Positions 19,545 through 28,252 of a stretch of DNA of 32,177 nt are shown here, piece by piece (position 1 is the first letter of the stretch; the number at the start of each line of letters is the position of its first letter). Source of the DNA: Clostridiales bacterium (lineage in GTDB: Bacteria; Bacillota; Clostridia; Saccharofermentanales; Saccharofermentanaceae); NCBI GenBank assembly GCA_017509245.1, contig JAFWQC010000107.1, forward strand, positions 1 to 32,177, read 5' to 3'. The translations under genes were made by a program, and so were the position numbers. The notes under the pieces are model-generated. The model was not told where the DNA came from and did not search any database. It saw only the letters and a list, made by a program, of their open reading frames with translations.

Positions 19545-19970
19545 TTAACAAGCGCTTATTCCTAACCATTGACACATTCCGCATCCGTAATTCTCATCAG
19601 GGCGTTTTACAAACCCGAACTTTGTATAGAATTCTTCTTTTCCTTTTGCGGAGCAAAGACTTACCATCATCTTATAGCCGGGCTTAAGCCACCCGTTGAT
19701 CATGGACAATATCTTATCCATAACCATTCTGCCGTATCCGTTGCCCTGATATTTGGGCAGAACGATAACGTCAGCGATATATACTACGTAGCCATGGTCC
19801 CATATTACACGGCCCAGCGCTATCGGCTTGTCATCCTGTCTTAAACAGCAGATGAATGAATTCTTAAGGCCTTCTTCGGCCTCTTCCAAAGGGAACTCAG
19901 CCCAGCCGACTGCTTTCCTGAATCCCATATATTCTTCTGCAGTTATGTAATCCGTAAATTTCTCATTCAT
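19545..19970 (-). CDS. GNAT acetyltransferase, first of the pair
   Basis: This 141-residue GNAT protein has motif A as VLPKYQGNGYGRMVMD (Q75-x-x-G-x-G80) and a typical C-terminal FYTKFGFVKRP. It ends with three cysteines in GCGMCQWLGISAC. I chose ATG at 19970 because AAGG (from 19979 to 19982) is 8 bases upstream; a GTG at 19979 overlaps that site. It precedes the second GNAT gene by 10 bases. It differs clearly from its neighbour, so the pair is not a recent tandem duplication. Substrate unknown; arginine-pathway involvement is inferred from position only. Confidence 0.88.
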   Translation of the reverse strand: MNEKFTDYITAEEYMGFRKAVGWAEFPLEEAEEGLKNSFICCLRQDDKPIALGRVIWDHGYVVYIADVIVLPKYQGNGYGRMVMDKILSMINGWLKPGYKMMVSLCSAKGKEEFYTKFGFVKRPDENYGCGMCQWLGISAC

Positions 19971-19992
19971 AGTTGTCACCTTAATAATTCAT

Positions 19993-20096
19993 TTCCACAA
20001 AAGCGGCTCGAAAAAGTGTCATTTCGTGGAACTTTTGCCGTTTTTTCCACGGAACCGGCCTTTTTTGGGCCTTCTTTGTGGAACTTTTACACGCGC
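19993..20096. repeat. Tandem 52-bp element with alternating inverted repeats
   Basis: Four hexamers alternate in orientation: TTCCAC (19993), GTGGAA (20026), TTCCAC (20045) and GTGGAA (20078). The first and third, and the second and fourth, are each 52 bases apart, so two degenerate 52-bp copies lie head to tail; GTGGAACTTTT is identical in both. The middle pair can form a perfect 7-bp stem (CGTGGAA/TTCCACG), which excludes the two outer pairings. It lies in the spacer 19971-20169 between argG and the GNAT genes, which holds no gene. It may be a dispersed intergenic repeat or a structured leader of the downstream genes. Confidence 0.7.
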
Positions 20097-20115
20097 CGCA
20101 ACCTAAAACAATAAA

Positions 20116-20148
20116 CAAAAAGGGCTGCCACGCATCCGAGACAGCCCT
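20116..20148 (-). terminator. Rho-independent terminator of argG
   Basis: On the minus strand, AGGGCTG and CAGCCCT form a 7-bp stem around a loop of about 14 bases, followed by five T. It lies about 20 bases after the argG stop codon, so GNAT-argH transcription needs read-through or its own promoter. Confidence 0.85.
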
Positions 20149-20169
20149 CAATATTCATAATTCAATAAA

Positions 20170-21384
20170 TCAGAGCAAACCGTTCTTCTGCTTCATCTTA
20201 GCATTAACTTTCATAGGGAGACCGAAGCAGTTGATGAATCCGCCTGCATCAGCCTGGTTGTAAACGTCGTCAGCCTCAAATGTAGCGATCTCGGGATCGT
20301 AGAGGGAGAAGGGTGATGTTGTGCCTGCGGGAGTGCAGTTGCCCTTGTAGAGCTTCATCTTAACTTCACCTGTAACAACTTCCTGAGTCTTGTCTACGAA
20401 AGCTGAAAGTGCCTCTCTAAGAGGGTGGAACCACTGACCGTAGTATACGAGTTCTGAGAACTTCTGAGCTACGAGATCCTTATAGTGGATAGTGTCACGC
20501 TCAACTGTTAAGAGTTCCAGTTCTCTGTGGGCAGCGAAAAGAAGTGTTCCGCCGGGAGTCTCATAAACGCCGCGGCTCTTCATACCAACGAGACGGTTCT
20601 CAACGATGTCTGTGATACCTACGCCGTTAGCAGCAGCAACCTTGTTGCAGTATCTCAAAAGATCAGCAGGAGAGAGCTTCTGTCCGTCAACTTCTACAGG
20701 AATACCCTTCTCGAACTTGATCGTTACATATGTAGGAGTATCAGGTGCCTTCTCAGGGCTTACCATGAGTTCAAGGATCTTGTCGAGGTTAGGCTCATTT
20801 GCAGGATCTTCAAGATCCATACCCTCGTGAGAGAGGTGCCAGAGGTTCTCATCCTTGGAATAGTTGTTTTCCTTTGTAACAGGAACATCGATTCCACGGG
20901 CCTGAGCGTAGTCGATCTCTTCGTCACGTGACTTGATATCCCAGATTCTCCAGGGAGCAAGGATCTTCATGTCAGGATCAAGAGCCTTGATGGAAAGCTC
21001 GAATCTTACCTGGTCGTTGCCCTTGCCGGTGCAGCCGTGAACGATCGTTGTGCATCCGTTCTCGTGAGCTGCTTCAACGAAGTGCTTAGCGATAACAGGA
21101 CGTGCCATTGATGTACCAAGGAGATATTTACCCTCGTAAACTGCATTTGCCTTAAGTGTAGGGAAAACGAAGTCGGAAACGAACTCCTCTGAAATGTCTT
21201 CGATAATGCACTTGATAGCGCCGCACTTAAGTGCTTTCTTCTCAAGATAGTCGTGATCCACGCCAACGCCTACCTCACCACAGTAAGCTACGACTTCACA
21301 GTCATAATGCTCAAGGAGCCACGGAATGATGATAGAAGTATCAAGTCCGCCTGAATAAGCCAGTAAGAATTTTTCTTTTGCCAT
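20170..21384 (-). CDS. argG: Argininosuccinate synthase
   Basis: ArgG joins citrulline and aspartate with ATP to form argininosuccinate, the step before ArgH. The 404-residue protein has the N-type ATP pyrophosphatase loop AYSGGLDTS (9-17) and the conserved [13 protein letters not shown] and [11 protein letters not shown] motifs, with normal length. GGAGG (21391-21395) is 6 bases before the ATG. It is preceded by a strong promoter and an ARG box, and followed by a terminator, then the GNAT genes and argH. Confidence 0.97.
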   Translation of the reverse strand: MAKEKFLLAYSGGLDTSIIIPWLLEHYDCEVVAYCGEVGVGVDHDYLEKKALKCGAIKCIIEDISEEFVSDFVFPTLKANAVYEGKYLLGTSMARPVIAKHFVEAAHENGCTTIVHGCTGKGNDQVRFELSIKALDPDMKILAPWRIWDIKSRDEEIDYAQARGIDVPVTKENNYSKDENLWHLSHEGMDLEDPANEPNLDKILELMVSPEKAPDTPTYVTIKFEKGIPVEVDGQKLSPADLLRYCNKVAAANGVGITDIVENRLVGMKSRGVYETPGGTLLFAAHRELELLTVERDTIHYKDLVAQKFSELVYYGQWFHPLREALSAFVDKTQEVVTGEVKMKLYKGNCTPAGTTSPFSLYDPEIATFEADDVYNQADAGGFINCFGLPMKVNAKMKQKNGLL

Positions 21385-21401
21385 AAGGCACCTCCGATTT
21401 A

Positions 21402-21415
21402 TGAATATTTATGCA
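21402..21415. promoter_or_regulatory. ARG box (ArgR/AhrC operator) before argG
   Basis: TGAATATTTATGCA matches the ARG box core TGAATWWWWATTCA at 13 of 14 positions. It lies between the predicted transcription start and the argG ribosome binding site, where a bound arginine repressor would block transcription. Confidence 0.7.
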
Positions 21416-21437
21416 TAACTTTGTATAAACTTCGCAT

Positions 21438-21466
21438 ATCATACACTTGCTTCGCATACAAGTCAA
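21438..21466 (-). promoter_or_regulatory. argG promoter
   Basis: On the minus strand TTGACT (21466-21461), a 17-base spacer and TATGAT (21443-21438) each match the sigma-A consensus at five of six positions. The expected start is near 21431, giving a leader of about 47 bases that contains the ARG box. TTCGCATA occurs twice (21431 and 21451), 20 bases apart, flanking the -10. Confidence 0.75.
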
Positions 21467-21550
21467 CACCAAGATTTTAAATACGCACCCTTATAAAAAC
21501 AAGTAAGAAAAATGCTTTATTTTTTTGTGCATGTTTTTATACATATCATT

Positions 21551-21579
21551 TTGTAAAAGGGGGCGGTTATGTATACAAT
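21551..21579 (+). promoter_or_regulatory. Promoter of the aminotransferase-htpG-purL-ksgA run
   Basis: TTGTAA (21551-21556) and TACAAT (21574-21579) are separated by 17 bases. They match the sigma-A consensus at four and five positions. The start codon is about 50 bases downstream. It diverges from the argG promoter, and the spacer 21385-21631 holds no other gene. Confidence 0.6.
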
Positions 21580-21631
21580 CATATGTGGCATTATATGCTT
21601 TGAATAAATCCCAAGGGAGATTCTTGATCAG

Positions 21632-22495
21632 ATGGCTTATCCGTTGATGGAACATCTTACCGGTAACGGTTTTCTTTATTGCGGCAAATATTACAGGGTA
21701 AGCTCGGAATTGACTGAATCTCTTCAAAGACCCGTAGATATTAAGACTTATTATGAGACTGTCCGTGTTAAGGACGGTGTCCTTTTATTTGTAGAAGACC
21801 ATCTTGCAAGGCTTGTTAAGTCCGTTAAAGGACTTGAGAATTTCCCCGTGGACACAGCCGGGATCTTGTCTGAAGCCTACAGTCTTATCGATATGGACGG
21901 TGTAACAGACGGTTCTATCAGGATAGTTCTTACTAAAGAGAGCCTTCTTATACATCAGGCGGATATTACTTTGCCGTCAGAAGAACTTTTCGAGCAGGGA
22001 ATAAATACAAGTCTTTTAAACTGGGAAAGACAGACACCAAATCTTAAGATATTCAGGGGCGATTATAAGACGAAGGTCAATGAGAAGTTCAGGGAAGCAA
22101 ATTCCCACGGACTTCCTTTCGAGCTTGTGTTAAGCGATAACGACGGCAGATTGTACGAGGGCTCAATGTCCAACCTTTTCGTTATCAGAGACGGTCAGGT
22201 ATATTCAGCTCCCGATGAGAAGATCCTTATCGGTATTACGAGAAAGAGAGTAAGGGAGGCTTTGAAGCGCTCCGGACTTGAACTTCAGACCGGTACTTTC
22301 AGGCCGGAAGAGCTTGACCCGGCTAATGATGCTGTTTTTGTAAGCAGCACGCCTTTTGACATCCTGCCGGTAAGATATATCGATGATTATGAATTCAGAT
22401 CTTCTGATAATGAAATACTTAAGATGATATCTAAGATGTACAGGGAATATACATCTGAATATATTGACGCTGCTAAGCGTGCTTTGAACGGATAA
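21632..22495 (+). CDS. Class IV aminotransferase (PLP-dependent)
   Basis: Fold-type IV PLP enzymes include branched-chain and D-amino-acid aminotransferases and aminodeoxychorismate lyase. The 287-residue product has YYETVRVKDG and HLARLVKSV near the start, Lys139 in PNLKIFRGDY as the likely Schiff-base lysine, YEGSMSNLFVI for cofactor-phosphate contact, and the late FVSSTPFDILPV. Length is normal, but I cannot choose the substrate. The ribosome binding site AAGGGAG is somewhat distant (about 12 bases). It heads a run of four genes and is separated from htpG by 19 bases. Confidence 0.88.
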   Translation: MAYPLMEHLTGNGFLYCGKYYRVSSELTESLQRPVDIKTYYETVRVKDGVLLFVEDHLARLVKSVKGLENFPVDTAGILSEAYSLIDMDGVTDGSIRIVLTKESLLIHQADITLPSEELFEQGINTSLLNWERQTPNLKIFRGDYKTKVNEKFREANSHGLPFELVLSDNDGRLYEGSMSNLFVIRDGQVYSAPDEKILIGITRKRVREALKRSGLELQTGTFRPEELDPANDAVFVSSTPFDILPVRYIDDYEFRSSDNEILKMISKMYREYTSEYIDAAKRALNG

Positions 22496-22514
22496 TAATT
22501 TGGAGGTGGTATAA

Positions 22515-24443
22515 ATGGAGGCTAAATCAGGAAAGATTTCGGTTACTACCGAGAATATTTTTCCGGTTATCAGACAATGGCTCTATGAAGACAAGGATAT
22601 CTTCGTAAGAGAATTAGTATCTAACTGCGCGGACGCAATAGCTAAGCACAGAAGGCTCGTTGAACTCGGCAAGGCTGAGAAGGAGCCGGATAATGCTGAA
22701 TATGCTATAAGAGTTGTTTATGATGACGATAACAAGACATTGTCTTTTGAGGATAACGGCATCGGCATGACCGAGCATGAGGTTGAGAAATATATCAACC
22801 AGATCGCATTCTCTGGTGCTCTTGATTTCGTTACCAAGTATCAGCAGGAATCAACGGATAAGACCGGCATAATCGGTCACTTCGGTCTCGGATTCTATTC
22901 CGCTTTCATGGTTGCTGATGAAGTTACCATCAATACCAAGAGTTTCATAGAAGATTCAGAGGCTGTTATCTGGAAGTCCAATGACGGTATGAATTTTGAG
23001 ATCCTGCCTTCAGATAAGACTGACAGGGGAACGGTAATTACATTAAAGCTTTCTGAAGACGCAATCAAAATCTTTGATTCTGCAACTCTTCGTATGACAA
23101 TTCGAAAATATTGCTACTTCGCACCCGCTGACATCTACTTTGTAGACGTTAAGTCAGACAGGCTCCATGAGGAAAATGAAGAGAAGCGTAAGAAGGAAGC
23201 AGAAGAAAAGGGCGAACCTTACACACCTTCACCGGTATCTTATGTTCCTGTTAACAATAAGTCTCCTCTCTGGACAAAGAAACCTTCCGAATGCACAGAG
23301 TCCGAATATAAGCAGTTCTATCACTCTGTTTTTAATGACGGCAGGGATCCTTTGTTCTGGATCCACCTTAATATGGATTATCCTTTCACACTGCAGGGTA
23401 TCCTTTATTTCCCCAAGACAGACAATATCTATCAGTCACTTGAGGGACGCATCAAGATCTACAATCACCAGATCTTTGTAGCAGATAACATCGAAGAGAT
23501 AATTCCTGATTTCTTATTCCTTCTGCAGGGCTGCCTTGATTGCTCAGACCTTCCGCTCAACGTCTCACGTTCTGCTCTCCAGCAGGATGAATATGTAAAG
23601 AAGCTTTCAGGGCACATCATCAAGAAAGTATCTGACAAGCTCAATGACCTGTTCAAGAAGCAGAGAGAAGACTTCGAGAAATACTGGTCCGACATCTCCG
23701 TATTCGTTAAATACGGCATGATGAAGGAAGAGAAGTTCTATGAGAAGGTTGAAGGAATCTGTCTGTTTAAGACTGTTGACGGTACATTCAAGACCATCGA
23801 GGAACTTACTTCTGAAGATAAGAAGACCATCAGATATACAACTGATCCCAAGGCTCAGGCTGCATATGTAGAGATGAGCAAGAATGACGGCTATGAGGTT
23901 GTCGTCATGAATGAGGAGATCGACAATAACTTCATGTCATATATGGAGATGAAGAAGCCTGATTACAAGTTCAAGAGAGTTGACTCTGAGCTTTCCGGCA
24001 AGGAATCTGACGAAGAGACAAAGAACAAACTCAAGGAATTCTTCAGAAGTGCGGTAGGTGACGATAAACTCATCGTTTTCGCGCAGGAGATGGGAAAAGA
24101 AAATCTCCCTGCTCTTATCCGCGAAGCAGAACATAACAGAAGAATGAAGGAAATGCGCGAGCAATATGAGAGAATGATGTCATCTATGGGTACAATGACA
24201 GAAGAACAACTTGCTGACATGTTCCCTGAGACAGAAGAACTTGTCGTTAACACCGACAGCCCGCTCATAACAAAGCTTCAGGCCCTTGAATCAATGGGGA
24301 CAAAGAAAGAGGAAGCTGACCGACTGGCTCAGCATATCTACGATCAGGCTAAGCTGGCACATGGATCTCTTGACAGTGAAGGTCTTGAGAGATTCCTTAA
24401 GTTCAACACCGAACTGCTCTCAAAGAGCGCTGAAAATCTGTAA
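22515..24443 (+). CDS. htpG: Molecular chaperone HtpG (Hsp90)
   Basis: HtpG is the cytosolic bacterial Hsp90. The 642-residue protein shows the ATP-lid motifs: the catalytic Glu33 and Asn37 in FVRELVSNCADA, DNGIGM at about 78-83, and GHFGLGFYSAFMVAD. The middle-domain motif LPLNVSRSALQQ is also intact. GGAGGTGG precedes the ATG at good spacing. It has no CIRCE element or promoter of its own that I can see, and lies between an aminotransferase and purL. Confidence 0.96.
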   Translation: MEAKSGKISVTTENIFPVIRQWLYEDKDIFVRELVSNCADAIAKHRRLVELGKAEKEPDNAEYAIRVVYDDDNKTLSFEDNGIGMTEHEVEKYINQIAFSGALDFVTKYQQESTDKTGIIGHFGLGFYSAFMVADEVTINTKSFIEDSEAVIWKSNDGMNFEILPSDKTDRGTVITLKLSEDAIKIFDSATLRMTIRKYCYFAPADIYFVDVKSDRLHEENEEKRKKEAEEKGEPYTPSPVSYVPVNNKSPLWTKKPSECTESEYKQFYHSVFNDGRDPLFWIHLNMDYPFTLQGILYFPKTDNIYQSLEGRIKIYNHQIFVADNIEEIIPDFLFLLQGCLDCSDLPLNVSRSALQQDEYVKKLSGHIIKKVSDKLNDLFKKQREDFEKYWSDISVFVKYGMMKEEKFYEKVEGICLFKTVDGTFKTIEELTSEDKKTIRYTTDPKAQAAYVEMSKNDGYEVVVMNEEIDNNFMSYMEMKKPDYKFKRVDSELSGKESDEETKNKLKEFFRSAVGDDKLIVFAQEMGKENLPALIREAEHNRRMKEMREQYERMMSSMGTMTEEQLADMFPETEELVVNTDSPLITKLQALESMGTKKEEADRLAQHIYDQAKLAHGSLDSEGLERFLKFNTELLSKSAENL

Positions 24444-24466
24444 TAAATTTCACAAGGAGAAACCTT

Positions 24467-27400
24467 ATGAACGAGAATGATGTTAGACGTGTACTGTCAG
24501 AGAAGAAAGAAGGCTTTAATGTCGAAGCAGGCGGAATCCTTCATGACGTTAAGTATGACCTCAATGTATCCGGTATTGATAAAGTAAGAGTTATCAACCG
24601 TTATGACGTTTCAGGCGTTACTGACGAAGAATTCGAGAATGCAAAGCCCGTTGTCTTCAGTGAGCCCCCGGTTGATATACTCTATGATGAGACAGTTGAT
24701 CTTAATGATGCTGCTTATGTGCTCATTATTGAGTCTTTGCCCGGCCAGTACGACCAGAGAGCTGATTCTGCTGCACAATGCATCCAGTTCATGACCGCAA
24801 AGGAAAGACCTATCGTTAAGTGCGCAAGGATCATTGCGTTCTATGGTACGGTTTCTGATGAAGAGAAGGAGAAGATCAAGAGTTATCTGATCAACCCCGT
24901 TGAGGCCAGAGAAGCATCCGCAGAAAAGCCTGCAACACTCGTTGATAAGTATGATATTCCTACAAAAGTCCTTAATGTCAGCGGTTTCCTTGACATGACT
25001 GATGATGACCTTCAGTTGCTCAGAAAAGATATGGGCCTTGCGATGAGTTTTGCAGATATCAAGTTCGTTCAGGATTTCTTTAAGGAGCAGGGAAGAGAAC
25101 CTACAGTTACAGAGATCCGTGTTCTTGATACATACTGGTCAGACCACTGCCGTCATACGACATTCTTAACAAACCTTACAGATATCAAATTTAACGGTGA
25201 TGATGAACTTACCGAAGAGATCAAAGAAACATACAAGAGCTATCTTTCAGACAGGGAAGAAGTCTATGGCGACAGGATTTCCCAAAAGCCTATCTGTCTT
25301 ATGGATATTGCTACTCTTGCAGGAAAGAAGCTTAAGAAAGACGGCAAGCTCGCCGATCTTGACGAATCCGAAGAGATCAACGCATGCTCTATCAAGATCC
25401 AGATCGAAGTAGACGGCAAGCCTGAAGATTATATCTTCATGTTCAAGAATGAGACTCATAACCATCCTACTGAGATCGAACCTTTCGGCGGTGCCGCAAC
25501 ATGCTTAGGCGGTGCTATCCGTGACCCTCTCTCAGGAAGGTCATATGTATATCAGGCAATGCGTGTAACCGGCGCAGGCGATCCTACAGTACCTGTTGAA
25601 CTTACACTTAAAGGTAAGCTTTCACAGAAGAAACTCTGCCGTACTGCAGCTGCAGGTTATTCTTCATACGGTAACCAGATCGGTCTTGCCACAGGTCTTG
25701 TTGATGAAGTTTACCATCCCGGATATATCGCAAAGAGAATGGAGATCGGTGCTGTTGTAGGTGCTGCTCCCGCATCAAATATCGTAAGAGAAAGACCTCA
25801 GGCTGGTGACATCGTAGTTCTCCTCGGCGGCAGAACAGGCCGTGACGGTATTGGCGGTGCCACAGGCTCATCCAAGGCTCACGATACACAATCCGTCGTT
25901 ACATGCGGATCAGAAGTTCAGAAGGGTAATCCTCCGACAGAGAGAAAGCTCCAGAGACTTTTCAGGGATCCTGAGGTAACACGTCTCATAATCAGATGTA
26001 ATGACTTCGGTGCCGGCGGTGTTTCCGTTGCAATAGGTGAGCTCGCAGCTGGTCTTAAGATCAATCTCGATGCAGTTCCTAAGAAGTATGACGGTCTTGA
26101 CGGAACTGAGATCGCTATCTCGGAATCCCAGGAAAGAATGGCTGTTGTCGTTCATCCTGCAGATCTTGATAAGTTCATGGCAGCTGCAGCAAAGGAAAAT
26201 CTTGAAGCTACAGTTGTTGCTGAAGTAACAGAAGAGCCTGTCATGAAGATGGAGTGGAACGGCAATACTATCGTTAACCTTCCCAGAAGCTTCATCGATA
26301 CTAACGGTGCCGCACAGTATGCAGAAGCTGATTGTGCTTCACACGGCGAAGGTGAGTATCTTGATCAGCCTTCCAACGGCTATGTTGAAGGGAACTTCGC
26401 TGACAGCCTTAAGGGAACGCTTAATTCTCTCGACGGCGCATCAAGAAAGGGCCTTATCCAGAGATTCGACTCTTCTATCGGTGCTGCCACAGTTGTATGG
26501 CCTTACGGCGGTAAGATGCAGAATTCACCCGAGGAAGGTATGGCAGCTAAGATCCCGTTAGATCACGGCACGACACATGACTGCTCTGTAATGACATACG
26601 GATTCGATCCTTTCTATACAGAGTGGAGCCCTTATGCAGGTGCTTATAACTCCGTTGTTGAATCATTGCTCAAGCTCCTTGCGATGGGTGTTGATCCATT
26701 AAAGGCAAGACTCACATTACAGGAATACTTTGAGAGAATGACCGGTGCTGAGTCATGGGGCAAACCTCTTGCAGCACTTTTAGGTGCTTACAAAGCTCAG
26801 CTTGATTTCGGCACAGCAGCAATCGGCGGTAAGGACTCAATGTCCGGAACATTTAATGATATCCATGTACCTCCGACGCTCGTAAGCTTTGCTGTCGGCA
26901 TGACTACAACTGATAAAGTCATTACTGCAACACTTACAGGTAAGGGCCAGAAGCTCTATCTCATCAAGTGTGCAAGAGACGGCAAGGGTTCCTACAAGAA
27001 GGATCACGTATTAAGAGTTATAAAAGCCGTTAAGGAACTTATCGACCGCGGTGAGATCAAGAATGCCGCTGTAGTTAAGAGTGCAGGCGTTGCTGCAAGA
27101 GTTGCTCAGATGTGCTTTGGTAATAAACTCGGATTTGATTTCTCCGATAAGCTTAGTGAAGCAGAGCTATTCTCCAAGACACTTGGTTCCATCGTCGTTG
27201 CTATCCCTTCAGACGGCAATGCTGTCGATAAGGTTGAGATGGCAGGCGGTAAGTTCCTTGGTACAACTAACGATACAGGAGATTTCACATATGCAGGAGC
27301 TGTCCTTTCAGGTAAGGATGCTATTGAAGCATATGAAGGCAAGCTTGAGAGGATCTTCCCGACATCGGCTAAATCTGCTGATATGCCTTTCGCGATCGAC

Positions 27401-28252
27401 GTATATACAGAAGGCAAGCCTTCCAAGGCCGCTCCCGGCGTATTAAAGGGTGCTAAGCCGAAGGTTATCATTCCTGTATTCCCGGGCAACAACTGCGAGA
27501 TCGACTCCGCCAGAGCATTCGAGAGAGCAGGCGCCGATGCTGAAGTATTCGTAATCAGAAACAGAAATCAGAATGATATCAATGAATCATTCGCAGAACT
27601 CGCTGCCAAGATCCGTGAAGCTAACATCATGATGATCCCCGGCGGCTTCTCTGCAGGTGACGAGCCTGAGGGTTCAGGTAAGTTCATTACCGCATCATTA
27701 AGGAACAGCGGTATTGCTGATTCTATTTCCGACCTTCTCGAAAACCGTGACGGCCTGATGCTCGGTATCTGCAACGGTTTCCAGGCTTTGATCAAGTTAG
27801 GACTTGTTCCTTTCGGTAAGATCTGCGATATGACACCTGATAGCCCTACGCTCACATTTAATAATATCGGCAGACACCAGAATAAATATGCAAGAACAAA
27901 GATCATGACTAACAAGAGCCCCTGGCTTGCTCTTACAGAGCCCGGTGAGATATATGAGATCCCGATCTCACACGGTGAAGGTAAGTTCGCTGCTTCTGAA
28001 GAACTCGTAAGAAAGCTCGCAGCTAACGGCCAGATAGCAACATGCTATGTTGATCTCGACGGCAATTATGCTTCTGATACCGAGTTCAACCCCAACGGTT
28101 CTATCTGTGCAATCGAAGGTATCCTTTCACCTGACGGAAGAGTATTGGGTAAGATGGGTCATACCGAAAGATATGAGTCCGACCTTACAAAGAATATTCC
28201 GGGCAATAAGTACCAGAAGATCTTTGAATCAGGCGTAGCTTACTTCCTGTAA
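24467..28252 (+). CDS. purL: Phosphoribosylformylglycinamidine synthase, large fused type
   Basis: This enzyme converts FGAR, glutamine and ATP to FGAM in purine synthesis. The 1261-residue chain joins a PurS-like N-terminus, the PurL synthase core (THNHPTEIEPFGGAATC, RDPLSGRSYVYQAMR) and a glutaminase. The glutaminase, from about residue 1000, has Cys1102 in LGICNGFQ and His1169/Glu1171 in HGEGKF, so it is catalytically complete. The size and motifs fit the clade II enzyme common in Clostridia. AAGGAG lies about 7 bases before the ATG. There is no purine riboswitch in the 23-base gap after htpG. Its stop overlaps the ksgA start (TAATG). Confidence 0.96.
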   Translation: MNENDVRRVLSEKKEGFNVEAGGILHDVKYDLNVSGIDKVRVINRYDVSGVTDEEFENAKPVVFSEPPVDILYDETVDLNDAAYVLIIESLPGQYDQRADSAAQCIQFMTAKERPIVKCARIIAFYGTVSDEEKEKIKSYLINPVEAREASAEKPATLVDKYDIPTKVLNVSGFLDMTDDDLQLLRKDMGLAMSFADIKFVQDFFKEQGREPTVTEIRVLDTYWSDHCRHTTFLTNLTDIKFNGDDELTEEIKETYKSYLSDREEVYGDRISQKPICLMDIATLAGKKLKKDGKLADLDESEEINACSIKIQIEVDGKPEDYIFMFKNETHNHPTEIEPFGGAATCLGGAIRDPLSGRSYVYQAMRVTGAGDPTVPVELTLKGKLSQKKLCRTAAAGYSSYGNQIGLATGLVDEVYHPGYIAKRMEIGAVVGAAPASNIVRERPQAGDIVVLLGGRTGRDGIGGATGSSKAHDTQSVVTCGSEVQKGNPPTERKLQRLFRDPEVTRLIIRCNDFGAGGVSVAIGELAAGLKINLDAVPKKYDGLDGTEIAISESQERMAVVVHPADLDKFMAAAAKENLEATVVAEVTEEPVMKMEWNGNTIVNLPRSFIDTNGAAQYAEADCASHGEGEYLDQPSNGYVEGNFADSLKGTLNSLDGASRKGLIQRFDSSIGAATVVWPYGGKMQNSPEEGMAAKIPLDHGTTHDCSVMTYGFDPFYTEWSPYAGAYNSVVESLLKLLAMGVDPLKARLTLQEYFERMTGAESWGKPLAALLGAYKAQLDFGTAAIGGKDSMSGTFNDIHVPPTLVSFAVGMTTTDKVITATLTGKGQKLYLIKCARDGKGSYKKDHVLRVIKAVKELIDRGEIKNAAVVKSAGVAARVAQMCFGNKLGFDFSDKLSEAELFSKTLGSIVVAIPSDGNAVDKVEMAGGKFLGTTNDTGDFTYAGAVLSGKDAIEAYEGKLERIFPTSAKSADMPFAIDVYTEGKPSKAAPGVLKGAKPKVIIPVFPGNNCEIDSARAFERAGADAEVFVIRNRNQNDINESFAELAAKIREANIMMIPGGFSAGDEPEGSGKFITASLRNSGIADSISDLLENRDGLMLGICNGFQALIKLGLVPFGKICDMTPDSPTLTFNNIGRHQNKYARTKIMTNKSPWLALTEPGEIYEIPISHGEGKFAASEELVRKLAANGQIATCYVDLDGNYASDTEFNPNGSICAIEGILSPDGRVLGKMGHTERYESDLTKNIPGNKYQKIFESGVAYFL

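Noticed and set aside
19971..19990. Second ARG box before the GNAT genes
   Set aside because: On the minus strand TGAATTATTA matches one half of the consensus, but the other half is absent.
21491..21727. 78-codon minus-strand frame in the argG/aminotransferase spacer
   Set aside because: It runs over the aminotransferase start and promoter, has no convincing ribosome binding site and no known motif.
24444..24466. Purine riboswitch before purL
   Set aside because: The gap after htpG is only 23 bases, too short for a purine aptamer.
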